A stretch of 35,980 bases of DNA from Mycobacterium simiae (GTDB lineage Bacteria > Actinomycetota > Actinomycetes > Mycobacteriales > Mycobacteriaceae), in contig NZ_VTZN01000035.1 of assembly GCF_008370645.1 (NCBI RefSeq), positions 1-35,980 on the forward strand, in the 5' to 3' direction. The position numbers were made by a program, and so were the translations under genes. A model generated the notes under the pieces. It searched no databases. It saw nothing but the letters and a program-made list of their open reading frames with translations, and was not told the DNA's origin. Of the stretch, positions 15,398-23,616 are shown in pieces; within the stretch, counting starts at the first letter, position 1; every line of letters starts with the position of its first letter.

Positions 15398-15413
15398 TGT
15401 GATTCGCATCACA
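15398..15413. promoter_or_regulatory. Perfect CRP-type palindrome
   Basis: TGTGATTCGCATCACA is a perfect inverted repeat (TGTGAT-TCGC-ATCACA) and matches the CRP/FNR consensus TGTGA-N6-TCACA exactly, which is also the motif bound by the mycobacterial CRP homologue. It lies 136 bp upstream of the sigma-factor start, within the divergent control region. Confidence 0.55.
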
Positions 15414-15545
15414 AAGTGCAGGAGTCACATGCCCGTGAACTGCGCGCACTCAATACCTGAGGGGCGCGCAACATGAAATCCGAGCTCTCACACGACGGAA
15501 TCTGAAACGGCCACATCTCACGCGCCCAGCACACGCGCAGACGGT

Positions 15546-15688
15546 GTGCGCGCGTTGTGCGCGCCCACCAACGGTCAGTGTGCGCCTGGGCGTGCGCGAC
15601 ATGTGCGCGGAAGGTGCGCGGGTGCGTTGGTAGCTGGTCACGCCCCGTGTGCGCGCTCTGTGAGCGCCCGCGCACAATTGATGTGCGC
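15546..15688. repeat. Phased GTGCGC hexamer array
   Basis: GTGCGC begins at 15546, 15557, 15580, 15592, 15603, 15614, 15649 and 15683, with GTGCGT at 15622 and an inverted GCGCAC at 15670. Distances are 11, 23, 12, 11 and 11 for the first six copies, then 35 and 34, close to multiples of the DNA helical repeat. Copies therefore face the same side of the helix, as in iteron arrays or multi-site operators. The sequence between copies is not conserved. Confidence 0.5.
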
Positions 15689-15818
15689 AACCTGCGCAGA
15701 CGCCACTGGCGACGGTTGTGAGCTCACATTCACACGGTTGACCTGCGAAAATAGCGTCGGCAAACCATCCTTCAGGAGGCTTACGCTGACCTTATCGCTC
15801 TGCTGCACGGCCAGCGTA

Positions 15819-15897
15819 CCCCCCCTGTCAAGGGGGGAAGGGCAAATCAGAATCGCTTTTCGCGCCGCGTCCCCAGGACGCGCTATCGGCAATAGCG
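15819..15897. repeat. Three consecutive perfect inverted repeats
   Basis: CCCCCCT-GTCA-AGGGGGG (15820-15837), CGCGTCC-CCA-GGACGCG (15866-15882) and CGCTAT-CGGCA-ATAGCG (15881-15897) follow one another within 80 bp, the last two overlapping by two bases. None is followed by a T-run in either direction, so they are not simple terminators. They sit about 120 bp before the first gene of the conjugation operon. Candidates are oriT structure, operators or mRNA leader structure. Confidence 0.5.
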
Positions 15898-16015
15898 GTT
15901 AGCTGACCACACCCAACCCCACCTACGCACGACGGAAATCCCACCCCAGCCCGGTACTTCTCGGATAGAGGCGGCACCACCACGACCGCTCCCTTTCCGA
16001 CAAGGACCACCACCA

Positions 16016-16249
16016 ATGGCGACCTCCGCATCAGCCCGCTCTCGCAACCTCGACATCAGCCCGGCGATCGCCGCCGTGCGCGCGTACTCACTCAAGGTGA
16101 AGATCGCCTGCGACGAACTGCACGACGACCCGTTCGACGTCAACGCGCGCGCAGCACTACTGAAACTCATCGTCGACGACAGCCCCGAAGCGGACGCCGC
16201 GTTCACACGTGCGCTCGCCGAGAATGGCGCAGGGACTGCGGGAGACTGA
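16016..16249 (+). CDS. Small hypothetical protein at the head of the conjugation operon
   Basis: A 77-residue soluble, mostly helical protein (ISPAIAAVRAYSLKVKIACD; DVNARAALLKLIVDD). ATG at 16016 with only a weak, distant AAGGA upstream. It ends 6 bp before the GTG of the TcpC-like gene, so it is the first gene of the long transfer operon. No family recognised. Its place invites comparison with small regulators or accessory factors that head conjugation operons, but nothing in the sequence proves that. Confidence 0.6.
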   Translation: MATSASARSRNLDISPAIAAVRAYSLKVKIACDELHDDPFDVNARAALLKLIVDDSPEADAAFTRALAENGAGTAGD

Positions 16250-16255
16250 CTCACC

Positions 16256-17224
16256 GTGACAGGTAACATTGCCACAAGAAGGAAACAATTCGACGAGCTG
16301 ATAAAGCCCATAGATCGACAGCTCCTCACTCGCCGCGCCATCAACGTCCTCGCCGTGATCGGCGGAATCTTCGCCGTCATATCGACGCTCTCTGGGCTAT
16401 GGCCTGACTCCAACCACACCGATCCAACACCGGGAAACAGCTCCGTGCCGGCATCTACGTTGGTCACCGGATTCGCCCGGGAATACGTCACCACCTACCT
16501 CACCGCCAAGGCTGGCGATGAACACAAACTGGCGCGCTACGTGACACTCAAAGACGTCAAACTGCCCCCGGTTGCTGGCCAATTCACCGACGCCGATGTC
16601 GCCTTCGCCAAGCAGATCACCACGACCGGTGACGGCGTTGCGCTATGGACCGTAACAATCTCAGGGCTCGTCAACGGAGCCGCCACCACCGCACCTCAGC
16701 GCACCTTCTACCGAGTACCTATCACCGTGCTCGACGGCGCGCCGCGCGCCACCGCGCTGCCCATGCAGGTCGCCAGCCCTGGCATCGGAGTCGATTTCCG
16801 ATTGGGCTACGGATACACCGTTGCCACCGACTCCCCGCTGGGCATGACCGCCGCAGGATTCGTTCGCTCCTATCTCACAGGTGGGGCCGATTTCGCTCGA
16901 TACGTCACTGCTGACTCCGACACCAAGCCGATCCAGCCAGCCCCCTACGCGAATGTCGACATCCTCACCATCGAAGCCAACGTCGGCGGTAACGGCAGCG
17001 CCGCAACCACCGCCGAGGTCTACATCAACGTCGCCGCCAGAACGAAGAACTACACCCTGACGCAACTGGCCTATCCGTTGTCCCTGCGATCCGTCGAAGG
17101 GCAGTGGCAAGTCGTCTCTATCGCCGCCATACCGGTGCTTAGGACGCAGCCCGACAACCCGCACCAAGGCGACGCGACCACAACCACCTCCACGACTCCG
17201 CCGCCGCCGCCGACGCGCGGATGA
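16256..17224 (+). CDS. TcpC-like conjugative transfer membrane protein
   Basis: 322 residues from a GTG at 16256. A short basic cytoplasmic segment (1-27) precedes one membrane helix (about 28-47, AINVLAVIGGIFAVISTLSG). Outside lie two repeated modules at about 68-180 and 190-305, each starting with a helix (LVTGFAREYVTTYLTA; TAAGFVRSYLTGGADF) and continuing as beta-strands, the NTF2-like pair typical of TcpC/conjugal transfer proteins and related to VirB8. The tail is Thr/Pro-rich. TcpC proteins are bitopic components of Gram-positive type IV secretion channels and are needed for mating-channel assembly. The stop overlaps a possible start for the next gene (ATGA at 17221). The assignment rests on topology, repeats and context rather than on a signature motif. 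Confidence 0.65.
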   Translation: MTGNIATRRKQFDELIKPIDRQLLTRRAINVLAVIGGIFAVISTLSGLWPDSNHTDPTPGNSSVPASTLVTGFAREYVTTYLTAKAGDEHKLARYVTLKDVKLPPVAGQFTDADVAFAKQITTTGDGVALWTVTISGLVNGAATTAPQRTFYRVPITVLDGAPRATALPMQVASPGIGVDFRLGYGYTVATDSPLGMTAAGFVRSYLTGGADFARYVTADSDTKPIQPAPYANVDILTIEANVGGNGSAATTAEVYINVAARTKNYTLTQLAYPLSLRSVEGQWQVVSIAAIPVLRTQPDNPHQGDATTTTSTTPPPPPTRG

Positions 17225-17259
17225 CCCTCTCAGATTCACCCTTGGAAAGGAACGCTCCG

Positions 17260-17565
17260 ATGACCGACATTCAGGTTCTCCTCGAAAACATCCGCGTTGT
17301 AGTCGTTAGCTGCGCAGGAACGGTGCTCCTGCTCTGGGGCATCTACTACTTTTTCAAGAACCTCTTCGGCGAGGCAGGCCGCAACCCAGTGAAGATCGCC
17401 GTCTCGGCCCTAGCGATCACCGGGGCGGCCGGTGTCTTTGCGATGATCCCGTCTCTGATCAGCGCCGGCAGCCGCACTGGTGAGCAGATCGGCGGCGGCG
17501 GCGGATACTCCATGCCGGCACCCACCGGATTCCCGGATGCGATCGACGCGCCGACCGCCGCATGA
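17260..17565 (+). CDS. VirB2/TrbC-like small membrane protein
   Basis: 101 residues from the ATG at 17260, supported by GGAAAGGAACG upstream; a start at 17221 overlapping the previous stop is possible. Two membrane helices are evident: about 12-31 (VVVVSCAGTVLLLWGIYYFF) and about 44-66 (AVSALAITGAAGVFAMIPSL), joined by a short basic loop with FGEAGRNPVK. A Gly-rich tail follows. Length and two-helix layout fit pilin-like VirB2/TrbC proteins at this place in type IV loci, next to VirB3-like and VirB4 genes. Mycobacteria have no outer pilus of the Gram-negative type, so it may be a channel-lining subunit. The stop overlaps the next start (ATGA at 17562). Confidence 0.55.
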   Translation: MTDIQVLLENIRVVVVSCAGTVLLLWGIYYFFKNLFGEAGRNPVKIAVSALAITGAAGVFAMIPSLISAGSRTGEQIGGGGGYSMPAPTGFPDAIDAPTAA

Positions 17566-18011
17566 ACGAGGTGCGCTTGGTCCGTGTGGCCACCTCTGGA
17601 CGCCGCTTCCGCACCTACGTTGGGCGGCTTCCCGGCGGACGTCGGCTCCCCGGTGGCGCGCGACCGATCGAACAAGTCGTCGGCTTCACCGCGACGGGAG
17701 TTCTGACGATCATCGCAATCCTCGTGGTGCCCTACAACGCCCTAGCCGTCTTCGCGGTGGGCCTCATCGCCGCGTTTGCAGTCACGGCCGTGCTGAGCCT
17801 CATCAAGTACGACGGCGTCCCGGTCCTCGGCAAGACAGTCCGGATGTCGAGTCTGGTGTTCGACCGGAAGCCCAGCGTGCTAGCCCGCGAGGAGTTGGAA
17901 CGCCAGGCCGCATCCAACCCGCACGCCTTCGTGATCAACGTGATCGATGACGCGCGGTCAACGACAGCTGACACCCACTCCACGACGACGCAGCAGAACG
18001 AGAGCACATAG
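17562..18011 (+). CDS. VirB3/TcpE-like membrane protein
   Basis: 149 residues. A basic N-terminus (RRFRTYVGRLPGGRRLPGG) is followed by two close membrane helices at about 40-57 (GFTATGVLTIIAILVVPY) and 60-81 (LAVFAVGLIAAFAVTAVLSL). The soluble tail includes VLGKTVRMSSLVFDRKP and a Thr-rich end. Two-helix proteins placed directly before the VirB4 ATPase are usually VirB3 (Gram-negative), PrgI or TcpE (Gram-positive), which anchor the ATPase to the inner membrane complex. The stop codon shares its final G with the GTG start of the VirB4 gene at 18011. No motif allows a choice between the named families. Confidence 0.6.
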   Translation: MNEVRLVRVATSGRRFRTYVGRLPGGRRLPGGARPIEQVVGFTATGVLTIIAILVVPYNALAVFAVGLIAAFAVTAVLSLIKYDGVPVLGKTVRMSSLVFDRKPSVLAREELERQAASNPHAFVINVIDDARSTTADTHSTTTQQNEST

Positions 18012-20455
18012 TGAAGCCCCGACAGCCGACCGCGGCCAGACGTCACCACATTCAGTGGACACACCATGGCGGCGTATACGCCACCTACTTCGTCGAGCCG
18101 GCCGACTACGGCCTGCGCCAAGCCGAAGACAAAGCCAGCGTCGCCGACGCCCATGAGTCGCTGATCCTGAACTCCCCTGAAAACACGCTGCTGCTGAGCC
18201 TGCAGGCTCCGCTGGATCTCGTCGACGTCATGAATCGCGCCCTGGACCACGTCGACCTGCAACGCACGCCCGACTACATCAAGGAGACCTTGGACGGATA
18301 CCGGCGCATCGCCGAGATCGGCCCACTGACGCGGATCTACACGATCACATTCCCGATCAACAAGAGCCCGCTCAACGGTGAACCGTCTCCCCGCGAGATC
18401 GCCACCCAGATGGCCGCCGCCGAGGAGCTGCTCACCGTCATCGACCCCGAATCCAACTTCAAGCTGCAGCCCGTACCGGAAGGCCTGCTGCCCTTCATCT
18501 GGAATCACAACCTCATGCGGGGATCGGCGCTCGAACACGCCCCACACAATCCCGCCAACGCCTCACCGAGCACTGCACCGCCCACGACCCCGCTCTTCCT
18601 TCCCGGCATTCTCGACGAAGGGGCGCGAACAGAGAAACCCTTCAGGCGCAGCTTCGACCCCATGCTCAAGACCATGGTTCGGCTCGACGACGGACACGTC
18701 ATCAACAGCTACCAAGCAATGCTGACCCCGATGTCCTTTCCCCCAGCGATGGCCTTCCCCGGACACTCCGAGTTCCTATCCGTACTCGACGGAATCCCCG
18801 ACGTCAGCGTCGACTGGGCGATGCGAGTGCGTCGCCGCGACCGCGAGTCGGCCATGCGAGAAAACGAGAAAGTCCTCGCCAAGCTCGGTGTCCAGCTCGG
18901 AGAACGCAACACCGACGTCGGGTTCCACACCCAAGAGCTGCGCCGCAAGGTCGACACCCTGGCCGCCTACAACGACAGCCTGGCCATCAACGAGAACGCC
19001 GAAGAGGTCGAGTTCACCACCGTGCTCGCTGTCGGCGCACCAACCCAGGCCGACCTCACCCGCAGCGTGGGCACCCTCAAAGCCAAGTACCGTCGCCTCG
19101 GAATCCGCCTCGATGGACCCCGCGGCGCACAACGCCAGTTCTGGATGATGCTCAACCCAGGTGCGCCGGCCGACACCGTCTACACCGACTATCAGCACGT
19201 AACAGCGACGCCCGACTGGGCGGGATTCGTCCCCTTCACCACCGCACGGCTGCTCGACGACACCGGACCGATCATCGGAGTCAACCTGCTGTCGGGACTC
19301 TTCGAGCCACTGCACTTCAACTTCCTCAACAAGGTGCTTTCCGACATCAGCCCCGCCATCGCGATGGCCGGCGAACTCGGCTCAGGAAAGAGCTACTTCG
19401 TCAAAACACTCATCAGCATCATCGCCGACCTGCTCGGCCAGTTTCTCGTCATCGACCGCTCACCGGGCGGCGAATACGTCCCCCTGCTGGAATCCATCCC
19501 CGGCTCCGTCCTGATCAGCCTCGACGAACCGCGCTTCACACTGGATCCCCTCCGGATCTTCGCCGACCGGCACAAGGCCCGCAGCATCACGCTCGACACG
19601 ATCCTGCCGCTGCTCAACATTCCCGTCGTCTCCGCACCAGGTGTGCTGCTCGCCGAAACCCTCCAACCCGAACACCGCGCCGCCCACCAGCTGCGCTCAC
19701 TGGCCGACGTCCGTGACTATCTCGCCCACAACGCCGCCCGTCATCACGGCCGCGACGCCGACGACCAGCACGCACTCGTGCGCGCCATGGACGCAGTGGA
19801 AGCCCCGGTGCTTTTCGACCGTGCGCTGCACCCGATGCCCTTGACCGCCACCGCCACCGTGGTCCGCACCCACACCCTGGCGCTGCCAACCGTCGACGAG
19901 CTGACGCTGACCCACGCCTACGCCAACCTGCCCTGGCGCAAGCGACTCGGCCACACGCTCTACGAACTCGTCGGTCTACTGGCCCGTGAACAATTCCTCA
20001 AGCTAGGCCCTTTCGGCGCTCTCGTTGTTGACGAGGCCTACCATTTCACCACTACCACCGTGGGCAAGCAGATCGTCGAAGAGTTCGTCCGAGACGGAAG
20101 GAAGAACTCGGCGGGCATCATCCTGGCCTCTCATGACCCCAAAGCGGACTACGCCACCGCTGCGCACAACCTCATCCCCAACCGCTTCGCCTTCCGTCAA
20201 CGCAACGCCATCACCGCCGCGAACACACTGGAATGGCTCGGCGTCGACATCGAACGCGACGCCTACCTGATCAAGCAGCTCCGCGAGAACACCTCACCGC
20301 CGGTGGGCCGCAAGGAAACCGTTGCCCCCAACCGCCGTGGTGAGTGCTTCATCGCCGACGGCCGCGGCCGCATCGGACGGGGAAAGATCCTCGGTCCCGC
20401 GCGAGCCGACCGCGCCCGCGCCGTATCCACCACCCCCCAGCAGGTGATGATCTAG
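18011..20455 (+). CDS. VirB4-family conjugation ATPase
   Basis: 814 residues from GTG. The Walker A motif is GELGSGKS (residues 454-461, K460) and the Walker B is ALVVDEAYHF (D674, E675). The N-terminal 400 residues are alpha/beta without membrane helices, as in VirB4/TraC/TrbE, which dock on the channel base. After Walker A come RSPGGEYVPLLESIPGSV and a nucleotide-domain insert. Near the end, AGIILASHDPKADYATA and NRFAFRQRNAITAANTLEW resemble the sensor and arginine-finger region of the family. The protein powers assembly or substrate passage through the type IV channel from the cytoplasmic side. It is of typical VirB4 length and appears intact. The stop is immediately followed by the ATG of the next gene at 20456. 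Confidence 0.85.
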   Translation: MKPRQPTAARRHHIQWTHHGGVYATYFVEPADYGLRQAEDKASVADAHESLILNSPENTLLLSLQAPLDLVDVMNRALDHVDLQRTPDYIKETLDGYRRIAEIGPLTRIYTITFPINKSPLNGEPSPREIATQMAAAEELLTVIDPESNFKLQPVPEGLLPFIWNHNLMRGSALEHAPHNPANASPSTAPPTTPLFLPGILDEGARTEKPFRRSFDPMLKTMVRLDDGHVINSYQAMLTPMSFPPAMAFPGHSEFLSVLDGIPDVSVDWAMRVRRRDRESAMRENEKVLAKLGVQLGERNTDVGFHTQELRRKVDTLAAYNDSLAINENAEEVEFTTVLAVGAPTQADLTRSVGTLKAKYRRLGIRLDGPRGAQRQFWMMLNPGAPADTVYTDYQHVTATPDWAGFVPFTTARLLDDTGPIIGVNLLSGLFEPLHFNFLNKVLSDISPAIAMAGELGSGKSYFVKTLISIIADLLGQFLVIDRSPGGEYVPLLESIPGSVLISLDEPRFTLDPLRIFADRHKARSITLDTILPLLNIPVVSAPGVLLAETLQPEHRAAHQLRSLADVRDYLAHNAARHHGRDADDQHALVRAMDAVEAPVLFDRALHPMPLTATATVVRTHTLALPTVDELTLTHAYANLPWRKRLGHTLYELVGLLAREQFLKLGPFGALVVDEAYHFTTTTVGKQIVEEFVRDGRKNSAGIILASHDPKADYATAAHNLIPNRFAFRQRNAITAANTLEWLGVDIERDAYLIKQLRENTSPPVGRKETVAPNRRGECFIADGRGRIGRGKILGPARADRARAVSTTPQQVMI

Positions 20456-22645
20456 ATGCTCTCCGCCGCCTTCTTCCCACCAGGCTGGGACCCCACGCTG
20501 CCCACCTTCGGCCAACTGTTCGCCCGCGGCTGGGCGTTTTCCACCGCCACCCGCCTGCGCCGATACACTGTGCTGCCGATCGTCCTGCAACTGGTCCTGT
20601 GCGTGGCGGCGCTGGCGTTTCCCGCTGAGGCCCACGCCGCGTTCGGCCCGCAGAGTCCACTGCTCTACATGCTCGACGTCACCGACTCCTACGGTGTGCC
20701 GCTGTCGCGCTACGCCATTTCCACCGACTACGGATCCATCCTCGACGGCGGCTCCCAAGCCGTGCTGGCCACGCTGTTCCAGGCCGAAGCCGGTCTGTTC
20801 GTCGCGATCGGAGGCGTCGTGATCTGGTTTCTCATGTATGTCCTGAACTTCGGATTCCTGCCTGACCTCGTTCAGCCCGTGGCCCTCGTCGCCCAGGACT
20901 ACGCCGGCCAGATCATCCCCGGTATCGCCGTGATCGCCGCCGTCATCGCCGCCACCGTCATCGCTGTCAATATTCTGCGCGAAAACCTGCCACGGGCAGC
21001 CTCCCAGGCTGCCGCCGCCGTGGTCATCGCGCTGATCGGAGGCGCGCTGGTTTGCTCGCCGATCACTTGGGTGATCTCCGACCGGGGACCCCTGGCAATG
21101 GGCCGTGACGCGGCCGTGGGAATCGGGTCGAACTCGATCGCCGGAATCGACAACACCACGCAGACACTCAGCCGCCTGGAGGGAACACTGGCCACATCCT
21201 TCGTGCGCCGTCCCCTGCAGACCTGGAACTTCGCCGGACAACCCGACAGCACGCCTGCCTGCGCGGCCGCATGGAGCAACGGCGTCAACTCCGGCGATCC
21301 CGACAAGATCAAGGACGGGATCGCCGCCTGCGGCGCACCCGATTCAGCCGTCATGAAGGCCACCGCCGACAACCCCAGCCCCGGTCAACTCGGCACAGGA
21401 TTCCTGATGATCATGTTCATCGGCGTGTTTGCCCTGTTCTGCCTCGTGCTCGCCGGCCACATCGTCATGGAATTCTTCCGTGCAGTGCGCGACGCATGCC
21501 AGCTGCTGTGGGGCTTCGCGGTCGGTGTGATTCCCGGAGGACCCCAAGCGTCCCTCGTCGACACCTTCGTGGCTGTTCTCTTTGCAGGAGTGGCGATGTT
21601 CGGGTTCGTCACCTTGACCATCTTCTTCGGTGAAATCATCACCGTGGTCTTCGCTCAGCAGGGCAACGGCGTCGTAGCGATGTTCTCCGCGCTGTTGCTG
21701 ATGATGGTGGCAATTCGAGCAGTTTTCGGTCTCTCGAAAAAAATGAAGCAGTCCAGCGCCAAGGTCGCAGCCGGCGTCCTCAACAGCGTCGGGGCGACCC
21801 CGCCGCCGCCGACCGCTAACATCCTGCACGAGAAGGCTGGCGGCTTCCTGCGCGACACCCGCGTGGTCGCCATGGGGCTGAGTGCCACCATTGCCGGTGG
21901 CGCAGTGGCTGCACGCTCGCCGTCAGCAGCACATGCCCTGCATGTCGTCGCACCGTTCGTGCGCGGCGGCCGCAGCTCGACAGTCCGGCACCTGGACCGC
22001 GGCGCCGACATCTACGAGCGCAAGCAGGACCAGGAGGAGCGCGCCAGGCAACAAGCGGCCAAACAGGCGGCAAAGGAGCAGGCCACGCAGGAACAGCCGA
22101 CGGATCAGTCGGCAAGCGCCCCACCGACCATGACTGCGACCTCGGCACCGCAACCGGCCGAGGGTGGGGGAGGGTCCGCGGCGTCGTCGAGTCGGTCAGC
22201 GCCGCCGACGATGCAGTTCGGCGCGGCACCCAACGGGGACGACCCACCACCTCGACCGACCCTGTCGAACACCGACCCGCAGGCTTCGACCTCCCGGCCC
22301 ACACCGCCGCCGTCGAGCACCAACAACCAGGCCCCACCCGGTTTCTACTCGGAGGTCGTCGACCTGCTCGGCGCAACACCACAGGCGCCCAAGACCGGCT
22401 CGGCCGCACCTCTACCCGACATGAGAAACCCTACGACCAGCGCCGATGCCACGTCCCCGGCGCAAGCGCCCCCGCCAGCCGCGGCCGGGCCCGCCGGCAG
22501 CGGCGATGCAGCGCCGCCGTCACCGTTCGAGGGCACAACCGGCCCAACACCGCCACCACCTGCGCCGCTGGCACCCCCATCCACCGGACCTGCTCGACCG
22601 CTGCCGCCACCGCCCGAAAACCGCGATGACCAGGGCAGATCATGA
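20456..22645 (+). CDS. VirB6/TrbL-like polytopic channel protein with Pro-rich tail
   Basis: 729 residues. Hydrophobic segments occur at about residues 40-62, 120-142, 160-182, 185-210, 315-340 and 365-420 (for example IIPGIAVIAAVIAATVIAVN; FLMIMFIGVFALFCLVLAGH), six or more membrane helices in total. A Cys-containing extracytoplasmic loop lies at about 265-300. From about 500 on there is a charged coiled region (YERKQDQEERARQQAAKQ), then a long Pro/Ala/Thr-rich tail. Polytopic organisation directly after VirB4 is the VirB6/TrbL position; these proteins form the inner-membrane part of the channel. The tail contains AAPPSPFEG at 685-693, also present at the end of the 791-residue protein downstream. 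Its stop overlaps the next gene's ATG (22642). Confidence 0.7.
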   Translation: MLSAAFFPPGWDPTLPTFGQLFARGWAFSTATRLRRYTVLPIVLQLVLCVAALAFPAEAHAAFGPQSPLLYMLDVTDSYGVPLSRYAISTDYGSILDGGSQAVLATLFQAEAGLFVAIGGVVIWFLMYVLNFGFLPDLVQPVALVAQDYAGQIIPGIAVIAAVIAATVIAVNILRENLPRAASQAAAAVVIALIGGALVCSPITWVISDRGPLAMGRDAAVGIGSNSIAGIDNTTQTLSRLEGTLATSFVRRPLQTWNFAGQPDSTPACAAAWSNGVNSGDPDKIKDGIAACGAPDSAVMKATADNPSPGQLGTGFLMIMFIGVFALFCLVLAGHIVMEFFRAVRDACQLLWGFAVGVIPGGPQASLVDTFVAVLFAGVAMFGFVTLTIFFGEIITVVFAQQGNGVVAMFSALLLMMVAIRAVFGLSKKMKQSSAKVAAGVLNSVGATPPPPTANILHEKAGGFLRDTRVVAMGLSATIAGGAVAARSPSAAHALHVVAPFVRGGRSSTVRHLDRGADIYERKQDQEERARQQAAKQAAKEQATQEQPTDQSASAPPTMTATSAPQPAEGGGGSAASSSRSAPPTMQFGAAPNGDDPPPRPTLSNTDPQASTSRPTPPPSSTNNQAPPGFYSEVVDLLGATPQAPKTGSAAPLPDMRNPTTSADATSPAQAPPPAAAGPAGSGDAAPPSPFEGTTGPTPPPPAPLAPPSTGPARPLPPPPENRDDQGRS

Positions 22646-23616
22646 CAACACCGACCGAGCCGCCTCGTCGATCGGCCCTGCGCAGCGTGCTGAGCGCCGC
22701 CGCTGTCCAGGGCACCCGCAAGGCCGCCGCTTCGGCAGGCTCTGCCGTTGTCAGCGCCGCTGGCTGGCCAGTGATCCTCGCAGTCGTCGTGGCCGTGGCG
22801 CTGCTGGTGCTGGTGCTGCTCGTCTCCGCGATCGTGGCGCTGAGCCGAATGTCCGACCAACGCAATGCCTTCAACTACCAGTGCGAATCCCGGCTGGGGT
22901 ACTCCGTCGGCAACACCGCCGCACTGGCGGTCGTACCCCGACTGGCCACCTCCGTTCCCTTCGGTCAAGCGCCGGCAACCACGTGGGAGACGACCGCGTT
23001 GCAGCCAACCACCACCACACCCCCGACCACCACCACGACCGCAGCCCCCACAACCACCGTCACCACCAGCACCGATGCCACGTCCCCGACGAACCCGTAC
23101 GCCACGTTGACCGTTCCGCCCACCGCCGACGCCAGGACTGCGGCATGTGTGGACGCGGTGCGTACCGGCGACGTTGTCGGGCCCCCGCTGACCTCGCCGG
23201 GCGACGACACCGGGCGTCGCGCCGCCGCCTTGGCCAACAGCCAGGTAGGTCTGCTGGCAACCGAGGCCGACGGAAGTACCGCTGGCCCCACGAACAACGC
23301 GTTTTCAGCAGCTAACTTGGTCAGATATGCCTACTACCAGGCCACCGGGGGAGAGGTCACCTTGCCCAAGGACATCGCACACCAGATCGACACCGGAGAT
23401 CGTGTTGATCCCAACGCGATCAGCGCCGGCGATCTCGTCTTCTTCAACTTCACCCCGACCAACGGACCCACCGCCGTCATGATCGCCACCACGCCCACAC
23501 TCGGCATCGACGCAACAGCGGTGAATCAGCCCATCGCCGTCGGCGTCCTGCCAACCGGCAACGTCATCATCAAAAGACCACGCACACACGCCGAACAGGA
23601 GGTGCCGACCCCGTGA
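22642..23616 (+). CDS. NlpC/P60-fold protein lacking catalytic Cys and His
   Basis: 324 residues. One membrane helix at about 43-68 (PVILAVVVAVALLVLVLLVS) places the rest outside the cell membrane. A Thr/Pro linker (115-160) precedes an NlpC/P60-like domain (about 185-315) with ALANSQVGL, LVRYAYYQATGG, LPKDIAHQ and AGDLVFFNF all in the family order. The usual F-D-C-S-G-L-V active-site block reads FSAANLV (221-227), with Ala223 in place of the nucleophilic Cys. The block where H-V-G-I-Y normally supplies His reads PTAVMIA. Both catalytic residues are therefore gone, as in the non-catalytic mycobacterial RipD type. It probably binds peptidoglycan or a partner rather than cutting. Its start and stop overlap both neighbours. 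Confidence 0.7.
   Translation: MTTPTEPPRRSALRSVLSAAAVQGTRKAAASAGSAVVSAAGWPVILAVVVAVALLVLVLLVSAIVALSRMSDQRNAFNYQCESRLGYSVGNTAALAVVPRLATSVPFGQAPATTWETTALQPTTTTPPTTTTTAAPTTTVTTSTDATSPTNPYATLTVPPTADARTAACVDAVRTGDVVGPPLTSPGDDTGRRAAALANSQVGLLATEADGSTAGPTNNAFSAANLVRYAYYQATGGEVTLPKDIAHQIDTGDRVDPNAISAGDLVFFNFTPTNGPTAVMIATTPTLGIDATAVNQPIAVGVLPTGNVIIKRPRTHAEQEVPTP

Noticed and set aside
20294..21241. Long minus-strand open frame of 315 codons opposite the VirB4/VirB6-like genes
   Set aside because: It is the antisense shadow of well-supported coding sequence; composition (Gly/Asp/Gln/His) is what the opposite strand of GC-rich genes produces. The same applies to other long antisense frames over 16,000-35,970.
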